64,000 bases of DNA, from assembly GCA_963725615.1 (NCBI GenBank), contig CAVRZO010000003.1, forward strand, positions 186,001 to 250,000, read 5' to 3'. The position numbers were made by a program, and so were the translations under genes. Under the pieces are notes generated by a model. The model saw only the letters and a program-made list of their open reading frames with translations. It was not told the origin of the DNA and did no database searches. How positions within the stretch are numbered: the first letter of the stretch is position 1; each line of letters starts with the position of its first letter. Source of the stretch: JAIQFF01 sp963725615. Lineage in GTDB: Bacteria > Acidobacteriota > Terriglobia > Terriglobales > Acidobacteriaceae. This document shows, in pieces, positions 24,726 to 32,574 of this stretch.

Positions 24726-25466
24726 ATGCAAATCCGAGTCTTATTCTTCGGCGTCCTGAAAGATCTAGCCGGCAAGGCGAGCGACTCCATCAGCCTTCCC
24801 GAAAACGCCACATTGGGTGATGTTCTCAGTCACTACGAGCAAATTATCCCGAGGTTAAGAGAAACGGCGTCATCACTAGCCATGTCGGTTAATCAAGAGT
24901 ACGCGGGCCCTGCCACCAGGCTAAGACCCGGAGATGAAGTCGCGCTCCTGCCGCCGGTGAGCGGTGGAGTGGACGCTGACACCGCAAAACGCACCGAGCA
25001 CGCAGCGATCGTCCGCGAGAGGATCGAGGCCGCGTCTATTCTTGAGGGCATCAAGCGGCCCGAGGACGGAGCCGCTGTTGTGTTCGAGGGCATCGTTCGC
25101 AATCACACCCGCGGCCGCCGCACCCTCTACCTGGATTACGAGGCGTACGAAGAGATGGCTCTCAAGCAGATGGAGGAGCTGGCCGCGCGGGCCCTGGCTG
25201 AGTACAAGATTCGCGATGTGGCCATCGTTCACCGGCTGGGGCGGCTCGAAATTGGCGAAACCAGCGTCTTGATCGTGGTGGCCTCGGCCCACCGTCCGGC
25301 CGCCTTTGACGCCTGCCGCTGGCTCATTGATACCCTCAAACGCACGGTGCCCATCTGGAAAAAGGAACACTTCGAAGATGGCGCAGTGTGGGCGGATGGC
25401 GAACCCTTCCCGGGCGAGATTCCCAGCACCCAAGGCACCCATTCCGAGGGGCGTGCATCTAAGTGA
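24726..25466 (+). CDS. moaD-moaE: Fused molybdopterin synthase MoaD-MoaE
   Basis: 246 residues. Residues 1-83 are the MoaD ubiquitin-like sulfur carrier, ending in LLPPVSGG, the site that must be thiocarboxylated. From about 97 on is MoaE: GAAVVFEGIVRNHTRG, YLDYEAYEEMA, IVHRLGRLEIGE and the active-site KRTVPIWKKE. The two make molybdopterin from precursor Z. In the fusion the Gly-Gly is internal, so proteolytic cleavage after it, as reported for mycobacterial MoaX, is expected. No moaA or moaC is adjacent. Its TGA overlaps an in-frame GTG of the next open frame. Confidence 0.92.
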   Translation: MQIRVLFFGVLKDLAGKASDSISLPENATLGDVLSHYEQIIPRLRETASSLAMSVNQEYAGPATRLRPGDEVALLPPVSGGVDADTAKRTEHAAIVRERIEAASILEGIKRPEDGAAVVFEGIVRNHTRGRRTLYLDYEAYEEMALKQMEELAARALAEYKIRDVAIVHRLGRLEIGETSVLIVVASAHRPAAFDACRWLIDTLKRTVPIWKKEHFEDGAVWADGEPFPGEIPSTQGTHSEGRASK

Positions 25467-25573
25467 CCAGCCGGTTCGGCTGCATTCTCCGCGGTTTCTG
25501 CCTGCGATTTGTATTCAGCCCGTTGAAGCAGGGGCTTTCCGTCGCAGCGATCCCGTTCAGCGGCGCCAGGAGA

Positions 25574-26509
25574 ATGCAGCGAAGTGCCCCAACTTTCCAG
25601 ATGAAACCAGTGGCAACTGCAGGTCTTCTGCTAGTTCTGTGCCTTGCCTCCGCAGCCCAGGAGTCCGACACCACTTTCAAAGTTGACGTCAAGCTGGTGA
25701 ATGTGTTCGTTACTGTGACCGACGAACATGGGGCGCCGATTGCCGCCCTGAAGAAGGACAACTTCCAGCTACGGGAAGACGGTCAGGAGCAAAAGATAGC
25801 GGTCTTCGACAAGGAGTCCGCCCTGCCCCTGTCCATAGTTCTGGCCATTGACACCAGCCTGAGCACGCGCAAGGACCTTCCCCTCGAGCTGGCTTCGGCC
25901 CGTCGCTTCGCGCATGCCATCCTGCGTCCCGTGGACGCGTTGTCGCTCTACCAGTTCAGCGAGACGGTCAGCGAATTGACCTCCTTTACTTCAGATCTCC
26001 GAGTGATCGATCGCGGCATTGACCGCGTTCGCATGGGCTCGGCCACTGCCCTCTACGACACCTTGTTTCTAGGATCGCAGGCGCTGGAGCCACGGGTGGG
26101 CCGAAAGGTGATGGTGGTGATCACCGACGGCGGAGATACCATGAGCAAGGTGGACTACCAGGAAGCGGTGCGCGCCGCCGAAACCGCCGAAGCGATTTTG
26201 TACAGCATCATCATCGTGCCCATCGAGGCCAGCGCGGGACGCGACACGGGCGGCGAGCATGCCCTGATCCAGCTTTCTGCCGATACCGGCGGCAAGTATT
26301 TCTATGCGTCGTCATTGCCGCAGCTGGATGAAGCGTTTCGCCAGATCAGCGATGAACTGCGCACCCAATACTTGCTGGCGTACTATCCTGCGCAACGGCT
26401 GGCCGATTCAGACTTCCGCCGCATCCAGGTAACGGTCGCAGGACTGCCGGCGGATTCCGGTTTCAAAGTGCGCCATCGGACAGGATACTACACGTCCAAG
26501 TCGCATTGA
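25574..26509 (+). CDS. VWFA-related acidobacterial-type secreted protein
   Basis: 311 residues from ATG 25574 (AGGAG lies only 2 bases upstream; ATG 25601 is the other choice, both leaving an intact signal peptide ending ASAAQ). The mature protein begins with a beta region (KLVNVFVTVTDEHGAPI, LREDGQEQKI) typical of this family, followed by a von Willebrand A domain: MIDAS AIDTSLSTR and VVITDGGDTMS. The C-terminus QYLLAYYPAQ with FKVRHRTGYY is also characteristic. Exported and probably periplasmic; ligand unknown. Follows moaDE directly, but a functional link is not evident. Confidence 0.88.
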   Translation: MQRSAPTFQMKPVATAGLLLVLCLASAAQESDTTFKVDVKLVNVFVTVTDEHGAPIAALKKDNFQLREDGQEQKIAVFDKESALPLSIVLAIDTSLSTRKDLPLELASARRFAHAILRPVDALSLYQFSETVSELTSFTSDLRVIDRGIDRVRMGSATALYDTLFLGSQALEPRVGRKVMVVITDGGDTMSKVDYQEAVRAAETAEAILYSIIIVPIEASAGRDTGGEHALIQLSADTGGKYFYASSLPQLDEAFRQISDELRTQYLLAYYPAQRLADSDFRRIQVTVAGLPADSGFKVRHRTGYYTSKSH

Positions 26510-26518
26510 AGACTTGTG

Positions 26519-26644
26519 GTGTGGGGCGGGCGCCCTCGCCCGCCGCTTTTGAAGTTGACTTTTGATTTTGAAGTTGATCGTTGTCACTAAATAGCCGGAA
26601 GAGTCCAAGTCAAAGGCAGCGGGCGAGGGCGCCCGCCCCACACG
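26519..26644. repeat. REPIN-like pair, GGGCGCCCTCGCCC family, copy 3
   Basis: Left arm 26519-26550 and right arm about 26611-26644 are inverse copies with hairpin GGCGGGCGCCCTCGCCCGCC. The middle contains a tandem TTTTGAAGTTGA duplication. It lies between the VWA gene and the large receptor gene. Confidence 0.9.
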
Positions 26645-26727
26645 GCTTGGTTGACGGGACAAATTCTGTTGTGAAAGTCTTGTAGGATTGCCAGCGCGAT
26701 TCTTTGTAAGGAAGGTAAGCGAGACGA

Positions 26728-29700
26728 ATGTCGAGCAATACTGGTTGTGCCCCTTCCGTCTTCAGGCGGTCAAGCCTGTGGGCTGGAACGATGGCGTTCT
26801 TTCTGGTTATTTCATCGCTGGCCTACGCGCAGGATTCCTCCACCGGCAATGTTTCCGGAACGGTCACCGGCCCTCGAGGCGCTTCGGTAAGCGGAGCCGA
26901 CCTCACCATCACCAACAAGATAACCGGACAGGCGTCTCGCACCACAACCAGTCCGGCGGGCACGTACGCGGTTCGAGACTTGCCTCCGGGAGAATATGTT
27001 CTGCACGTGGAGGCGAAAGGCTTTCAGCCTGCTGACATTCTGATCAGAATTCAGGCGGCAGCAACCGCTACCGGCGACGTCAAGTTGCAGCGCGTGGTCG
27101 CCCCGGTGGCCAAACTGGTGGACACTGAGAATCCTGAAGTGCGCGGCGCCGTGGATAGCGCCCAGCTGGAACAGATTCCCACCGACCGCGGGTTTTTGGA
27201 TCTGACCCGGCTTGAACCGGGAGTACAGGAACTCGACGGCCAGGTTCTGGCGCCCTCCAAGACCGGTCTGACCGCGGCATCCATCGTCGGCCGCAACGGC
27301 CGCACGACCCGGATGGTGGTCGATGGTATAGACATCACAGACGAAGCTGTAGGCGCCACGACGACGAATATTCCGGTGGGAGCCATCCAGCAGGTCGGGG
27401 TCGAGCAATCGTTGCTCCCGCTTTCTTCCGGGCTGGCTTCCGCGGGACAGGTGAATGTGGTCACGAAGTCCGCCACCAATGACCTGCACGGCCAGCTGTT
27501 CGGCAACTTTCGCGACAAAGCAGCGGGCGGGGCCAGCCTTCCCGGAAGCAAGGACTTCGGCTACTCCCGCGAGGTTTTCGGCGGAAACGTCGGCGGTGCC
27601 TGGAAAAAGGACAAACTGTTTTACTTTCTATCCGGAGAGTATTTGAAGCAGGATCTCGACTTCCCGGCAGTTTTTAACGCTCCCTTCAATCTTCTGGATG
27701 GAAGCTATAAGACCCCTTTCCATGAAACCGAAGTCGCAGCTCGCCTCGATTACAAACTCTCTTCGCGATCGCAACTGTTCTACCGGTTCACCTACGACAA
27801 CGGCAGCGATGTCAATTCATTCGGCGGTACTAACTACCAACCGTTCAAGAGTCATAACGATACTTTCGGGAATGCTGGCGGCTTCGACTCTACCCGCGGA
27901 CCGTATGTCCACAGCCTGCGCTTCGCCTACAACCGCTACACCAACAAGATCGTGGACGCCGTCGGTGGAGGCAACATTTTCAATCCTGCCCCTGGAGTCA
28001 GCCTGAATTTTACCGGCGGGTCAGGATTCGCCAGCGGTCCGAATCCGCAAGCCCCGCAGCAGACCAAGCAGGACAACAAAGAGGCCCGCTACGATGGCAC
28101 ACGGGCCTGGGGAAGCCACACCATCCGCTTCGGCGTGGCGGTGAACAAGATAGACAATCTGATTTCTGCCGATCTCTTCGGTTTAGCTCCGCAGATCGGT
28201 TCGGATACCGACGCGGCTTCGGTTCTGTTTGCATCGAGCGGGCCTTTTGCGGGCGGCGTCGCCAATCCCCTGAACTATCCGGTGGACAGCATCACTCTGG
28301 GAAACGGTTCGAGTTGTTTGAGTGAAAGGTCTGGATTCGGTTCTCCGTGTGGAGCCTTCGGCGACACGCGCATGCAGGCGTATCTGGGAGACACCTGGAA
28401 ATTCTGGCCGAACCTGACCGTGACTATCGGAGTGCAGTACGTTCGCGACACCGGGCGCAGCGATTCTGATTTGCCGGCGATTCCGTGCTCGGCGGTGGCA
28501 GCCTCTTACGGAAGCCAGGCGCCGTGCAGCGGCAGTGACGACCTGCTCAGTCACTTCGGAGGAAATCCCCAGCTAGGCGGCCGCATCCGCCAACCCAACC
28601 TGAATTTCGCGCCACAATTCGGACTCGCGTGGGACCCCGGGAAGCATGGACAAACAGTGATCCGGGCCGGGATTGGCATGTACTACGACGACAATGTATT
28701 TCGCAACCTGGTCGCCGACCGCGCTTCCCGTCTTGCCAACGGCCAGTTCAACGCCCAGGCCAATGATCCGTGCGCCAGCCACGGCGATGTCATTTTCCCC
28801 GGCAACATTGTCCAGAGCGCGGCAGGCCTTTGCGGACAGCGCATCGGAAACGTGGCGACTCAAGTGGCGGACCTGCAATCCGCTTTCCAGGCTGCGACGA
28901 CCCTGAATTCCGGCTCACCCAATCCCAGTTTTCTGGGACAGGCGCTGAACAGCCAGCAAGGCCTGCTGGCTCCGAACTACCAAACGCCGCGCTCATTGCA
29001 GATGAACATCGGTCTTCAGAAGCAGCTGTGGCCGTCCACACTGTTTACCGCGGATTATGTTCGCAACGTCGGTACCCATTATTTGATCGGGTATGACACC
29101 AACCATGTGGGGGACGCCACCCACCTGAACACCAACGCCGCGTTAAACGCCATTAACAACACGCTGGGCTCGAACCCGCTAAGCCTGGGCTGTGCCCCGG
29201 CTACCAGCGCCGGCGCCAGTTCGCAGACCGCCGTGAGCTGCTACATGGCTTCGGTCCCCGGCGCCAGCATCGCCGATTTCGCCAGCCATGGGCTGGATTC
29301 CGGCGGTCAGTTTCTGGCCGGGGCTCCGGCGTCTTTGTTCGGCCTGACGCCGGATACAGGCGCGGCCTTCCCTGGAATCAATCCGCTCGTGGGACGCAAC
29401 ACCATGTTCTTCCCCGCAGGGCGGTCGCTCTACAGCGGCATACAACTTTCGCTGCGCACACATCTAACCAATCCCGTGCGTGGGGTTCTCGGCGGAAGCC
29501 TGCAGTTCACCTACACGCACTCGAGCTTCCGCAGCAATTTTGCGGGAGGGCTCGCCGACCAGGACTTGCTTCCCCTGGCAGCGGATTTCAATCACCCGCT
29601 CGCGTTTTTCGGCTCCGCATCGCAGGACCGCAAGAACCAGTTTTCCCTGGGCTCGATTCTGGATTTGCCTCGGGGAATCCGGCTGGGCCTGATCGCGCAG

Positions 29701-30327
29701 GTGGCTTCGCCTTTACCTCAGACTCTTTATATTCCTTCCAGCGGCGGGGTCCCGGGAGAAATTTTCCGTAGCGATGTGACCGGCGATGGATCGTTCGGCG
29801 GGCAGAGCCAGACCGGCGCCGGTTCCTACGGTGATATTCTGCCGGGAACCAACATTGGATCGTTCGGACGCGCCATCAAGGACTCCACGCTGAACCAGAT
29901 CATTCAAAGTTACAACAAGAATTTTTCCGATCAGGTGACACCCGCAGGCCAGGCCCTGATTAATGCCGGCTTGCTTTCACGAACGCAACTCGTGCAACTG
30001 CGTGCGGACGGTCCGACGATCGCAGCTCCTCCGCCCGGCAGCGTAGGCCTGGCTTGGATGAAGACTTTGGACGTGACCCTGGCCCGGCCCTTCCGCATGG
30101 GAGACCGCTTCGTGGTTGAGCCCAGCGTGTCGGCATTCAATGTCCTTAACTTCGCCAACTTCGACGGCCCAGGCAACCGCCTGAGTGGAATACTGAACGG
30201 AACCATCGGATCGGTGAATGGCACATCGGCGACCGATCGCATCACCAACCGCATTGGACCCGGTTCGGGATTGTTTACACTGGGTGCACCGCGCCAATTC
30301 CAGTTCGGAATCAGGCTTACTTTCTAG
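26728..30327 (+). CDS. Oar-like TonB-dependent receptor with carboxypeptidase-regulatory domain
   Basis: 1199 residues. The signal peptide ends near residue 35 (ISSLAYAQ). A carboxypeptidase-regulatory-like beta domain (about 39-120: GNVSGTVTGPRGASVSGADLTI, then YAVRDLPPGEYVL) is followed by a plug-like region (GRNGRTTRMVVDGID) and a long outer-membrane beta barrel ending in FGIRLTF with the terminal Phe needed for assembly. This matches the Oar/OmpA-adhesion-type receptors abundant in Acidobacteriota, which take up or bind large substrates. AAGGAAGG lies 10-15 bases before the ATG. No SusD partner is present. Confidence 0.92.
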   Translation: MSSNTGCAPSVFRRSSLWAGTMAFFLVISSLAYAQDSSTGNVSGTVTGPRGASVSGADLTITNKITGQASRTTTSPAGTYAVRDLPPGEYVLHVEAKGFQPADILIRIQAAATATGDVKLQRVVAPVAKLVDTENPEVRGAVDSAQLEQIPTDRGFLDLTRLEPGVQELDGQVLAPSKTGLTAASIVGRNGRTTRMVVDGIDITDEAVGATTTNIPVGAIQQVGVEQSLLPLSSGLASAGQVNVVTKSATNDLHGQLFGNFRDKAAGGASLPGSKDFGYSREVFGGNVGGAWKKDKLFYFLSGEYLKQDLDFPAVFNAPFNLLDGSYKTPFHETEVAARLDYKLSSRSQLFYRFTYDNGSDVNSFGGTNYQPFKSHNDTFGNAGGFDSTRGPYVHSLRFAYNRYTNKIVDAVGGGNIFNPAPGVSLNFTGGSGFASGPNPQAPQQTKQDNKEARYDGTRAWGSHTIRFGVAVNKIDNLISADLFGLAPQIGSDTDAASVLFASSGPFAGGVANPLNYPVDSITLGNGSSCLSERSGFGSPCGAFGDTRMQAYLGDTWKFWPNLTVTIGVQYVRDTGRSDSDLPAIPCSAVAASYGSQAPCSGSDDLLSHFGGNPQLGGRIRQPNLNFAPQFGLAWDPGKHGQTVIRAGIGMYYDDNVFRNLVADRASRLANGQFNAQANDPCASHGDVIFPGNIVQSAAGLCGQRIGNVATQVADLQSAFQAATTLNSGSPNPSFLGQALNSQQGLLAPNYQTPRSLQMNIGLQKQLWPSTLFTADYVRNVGTHYLIGYDTNHVGDATHLNTNAALNAINNTLGSNPLSLGCAPATSAGASSQTAVSCYMASVPGASIADFASHGLDSGGQFLAGAPASLFGLTPDTGAAFPGINPLVGRNTMFFPAGRSLYSGIQLSLRTHLTNPVRGVLGGSLQFTYTHSSFRSNFAGGLADQDLLPLAADFNHPLAFFGSASQDRKNQFSLGSILDLPRGIRLGLIAQVASPLPQTLYIPSSGGVPGEIFRSDVTGDGSFGGQSQTGAGSYGDILPGTNIGSFGRAIKDSTLNQIIQSYNKNFSDQVTPAGQALINAGLLSRTQLVQLRADGPTIAAPPPGSVGLAWMKTLDVTLARPFRMGDRFVVEPSVSAFNVLNFANFDGPGNRLSGILNGTIGSVNGTSATDRITNRIGPGSGLFTLGAPRQFQFGIRLTF

Positions 30328-30345
30328 CGCAGGCTTTGGTGCGTG

Positions 30346-30351
30346 TAAGAT
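30346..30351 (+). promoter_or_regulatory. -10 hexamer TAAGAT of the Hfq-like gene
   Basis: TAAGAT followed by 7 bases (AACTTTT) and the ATG at 30359. No ribosome site. Candidate leaderless promoter. Confidence 0.45.
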
Positions 30352-30358
30352 AACTTTT

Positions 30359-30628
30359 ATGCCATTTCATGGACAAGGACCCGGCGCTCCCCGCAAGGGA
30401 CGGCCTGCCCCGCCCGAGCAGACCTCGGAGGAGGCGGCGTACCTGAAGTCTCTCGGAGAAAAACAGAAGCCCGTAAGCATCAAACTGGCGGATGGCGAAG
30501 TCGTGCGCGGCTGGATTGAATACTACGACAAGAATATGGTCCGGCTGACCCGCGAAGACCAGCCCAACCTGTTTATCTTCAAACACGAGATCATGTACAT
30601 CGCGGAAGACAGCGGAAAGCGCAAATAG
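30359..30628 (+). CDS. Hfq-like Sm-fold RNA-binding protein
   Basis: 89 residues from ATG 30359. After a basic Pro/Gly-rich N-terminal extension (PGAPRKGRPAPPE), the Sm fold runs from about 36 to 83: Sm1-like VSIKLADGEVVRGWIEYYD, then LTRE and Sm2-like LFIFKHEIMYIAED. In Hfq the Sm2 motif is YKHAIS; here it is FKHEIM, keeping Lys-His. It is probably the local RNA chaperone for small RNAs, but the altered proximal face and N-terminal extension make this an inference. It stands alone between the receptor and the inositol monophosphatase genes. Confidence 0.72.
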   Translation: MPFHGQGPGAPRKGRPAPPEQTSEEAAYLKSLGEKQKPVSIKLADGEVVRGWIEYYDKNMVRLTREDQPNLFIFKHEIMYIAEDSGKRK

Positions 30629-30639
30629 CGCCGCTGACT

Positions 30640-30735
30640 TTCTTTGCGACCTTTGCGGAGTTTCTTTGCGATCTTTGCGGTTAAGCTTTTGAATTTCGTT
30701 GAAAATCTTTACCGCAAAGGCCGCAAAGAAAACCG
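30640..30735. repeat. TTTCTTTGCGACCTTTGCGG direct and inverted repeats
   Basis: Two direct copies of TTTCTTTGCG(A)CTTTGCGG lie at about 30650-30682, and an inverted copy CCGCAAAGGCCGCAAAGAAA lies at 30711-30730. The inverted copy sits just before the inositol monophosphatase start and makes its frame look falsely longer. Confidence 0.8.
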
Positions 30736-30749
30736 TCGAAAATCTTTTC

Positions 30750-31595
30750 ATGACACTCTCGAATCACAACGACTTTGTTCCGGGAATGTCTGAGATCGCC
30801 CGCGAGGCCGGCGCCTTGCTGATGGAATACTTCCAGCAACACGTAAAGGTCGAGTACAAAGGCGATGCCGACCTGGTCACCATCGCGGACCGCAAGTCGG
30901 AGATTCTGATCCGCGAACGAATTAAAGCTCGTTGGCCTAATCACGATATCCTCGGTGAAGAGCAGGGCCTGGTCGATACAGGCAGCGAGTATCGCTGGTA
31001 CGTGGACCCACTCGATGGCACCACCAACTTCGCGCACGGGTTTCCGGTATTCTGCGTTTCCCTTGGGCTGGAGCACAAGAACCGGCTAGTTGCCGGAGTG
31101 GTTTACGATCCCACCCGCGATGAGCTTTTCGCGGCCGAGCAGGGAAGCGGTGCTTATCTGAACCAGCAGCGCATCCAGGTTTCGAAGATTGCAAACCTGT
31201 CTGAGAGCCTGGTGGCCACCGGCTTCCCCAGCCATAAGCGCCACAAGAATCCGAATATTCACTTCTATCACCAGATCACTTTGCGGACCCACGGCGTGCG
31301 ACGCGCGGGTTCAGCGGCCCTCGATCTATGCTGCGTGGCCAGCGGACGCTTCGATGCGTTCTGGGAGTTCAACCTCAATCCCTGGGACACAGCCGCGGGT
31401 GTATTGATTCTCGAAGAGGCGGGCGGGAAAGTGTCGGATTTCAAGGGCGGCGCCTTTCAGCTCACCAGCCGTGAGACTCTGGCTTCGAATGGTTTGGTCC
31501 ACCCCGCGCTGCTCCACGAATTTGCGGAAATTTTCGAAGGACGAGGCCTGGAGCCGCTACCCGACGTTCGGGAGTACCAGAAAAAAGGAATATGA
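30750..31595 (+). CDS. Inositol monophosphatase family protein
   Basis: 281 residues from ATG 30750; the open frame upstream is repeat DNA. Li-sensitive phosphatase motifs: metal ligands in GEEQGL near 70, DPLDGTTNFAHGF near 88-100 and NPWDTAAGVLILEEAGG near 210. It hydrolyses inositol-1-phosphate or related sugar phosphates (or 3'-phosphoadenosine phosphates, as CysQ does); the exact substrate cannot be read. The stop overlaps the start of the DUF1684 gene (ATGA at 31592), so the two are coupled. No clear ribosome site. Confidence 0.9.
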   Translation: MTLSNHNDFVPGMSEIAREAGALLMEYFQQHVKVEYKGDADLVTIADRKSEILIRERIKARWPNHDILGEEQGLVDTGSEYRWYVDPLDGTTNFAHGFPVFCVSLGLEHKNRLVAGVVYDPTRDELFAAEQGSGAYLNQQRIQVSKIANLSESLVATGFPSHKRHKNPNIHFYHQITLRTHGVRRAGSAALDLCCVASGRFDAFWEFNLNPWDTAAGVLILEEAGGKVSDFKGGAFQLTSRETLASNGLVHPALLHEFAEIFEGRGLEPLPDVREYQKKGI

Positions 31596-32503
31596 ACCGG
31601 AAAGTCATCGCGATGTTGGTAGTGGTCTGCGTTCTGTGCGGAATTGCATCCGCGGCGGACACGGCGAATCCCTCCGCCGTCGACCCTGCCTACCAGCAGT
31701 CGTTCGAGAAGTGGAAAGCCGAACTGGTCGACGACCTGAAACAGGAATGGTTACCCCTGGCCGGGCTGTTCTGGCTCAAGCCCGGCGAAAACAGTTTTGG
31801 CAGCGATGCGAAGAATGCCATTGTCTTCCCCAAGGGCCCGGCCCACGCCGGATCGTTCGTCCTGCAAGGCAAGACGGTGACTGTGCAGTTTGTTCCGGGC
31901 GCTAACGCCACCATTGCCGGCAAAACGGCCACTATGGCCGAGCTTCAGCCCGATACCACAGGCGATCCCACCGTCGTCGAGTTGGGCAACCTGCGGCTGC
32001 ACGTGATCGTGCGCGGCGAGCGAGTCGGCATCCGGCTCAAGGATCTGGACAGCGATGCGGCGCAGCAATACCACGGACCGCAGTTCTTTCCCCTGGATTT
32101 GTCATATCGCGTGACCGCGACCTGGCTGCCTTCTGATGGTAAACAGACGGTTGATGTTCCCAACGTGCTGGGCGACGTCTCCCCGACGCCGATTGCGGGG
32201 ACTGCGGTTTTCAAAATCAGCGGTCAGGAGCTGAGACTGACCGATCTGGGCGGTGATGCCGCCAAAGGCTTGTTCTTTGTCTTCAGCGATCCCACCAGCA
32301 AGACCGATACTTACCCAGGCGGCCGTTTTCTGAAAACTGGCCCGGTAACCAACGGGACGGTGGTTCTCGACTTCAACCGTGCTTACAATCCTCCGTGCGC
32401 GGTGACGCCATATGCCACATGTCCGCTGGCGCCGAAAGAGAACCGGTTGAGCGTGGCTATTCCTGCAGGCGAAGAATACGACCACAAACACGGCCACCAC
32501 TAG
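31592..32503 (+). CDS. DUF1684 secreted protein
   Basis: 303 residues. Signal peptide (MNRKVIAMLVVVCVLCGIAS then AAD). The mature part carries DUF1684 landmarks: WLPLAGLFWLKPGENSFGS, the Tyr/Phe-rich centre with FPLDLSYRVTATW, and the C-terminal VVLDFNRAYNPPCAVTPYAT and CPLAPKENRL, with two cysteines about 12 residues apart. It ends in a His-rich tail (DHKHGHH). Function of the family is unknown. Translationally coupled to the phosphatase by ATGA overlap. Confidence 0.88.
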   Translation: MNRKVIAMLVVVCVLCGIASAADTANPSAVDPAYQQSFEKWKAELVDDLKQEWLPLAGLFWLKPGENSFGSDAKNAIVFPKGPAHAGSFVLQGKTVTVQFVPGANATIAGKTATMAELQPDTTGDPTVVELGNLRLHVIVRGERVGIRLKDLDSDAAQQYHGPQFFPLDLSYRVTATWLPSDGKQTVDVPNVLGDVSPTPIAGTAVFKISGQELRLTDLGGDAAKGLFFVFSDPTSKTDTYPGGRFLKTGPVTNGTVVLDFNRAYNPPCAVTPYATCPLAPKENRLSVAIPAGEEYDHKHGHH

Positions 32504-32562
32504 ACCGATGCTTTGAAGTAATGTCACGACCCTTTTTCCCGCCTATGAGCAGGCCCCGGCAG

Positions 32563-32568
32563 TAAAAT
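32563..32568 (+). promoter_or_regulatory. -10 hexamer TAAAAT of the aconitase gene
   Basis: TAAAAT followed by AGAGCT and GTG at 32575 (6-base spacer). No ribosome site. Candidate leaderless promoter with a GTG start. Confidence 0.5.
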
Positions 32569-32574
32569 AGAGCT

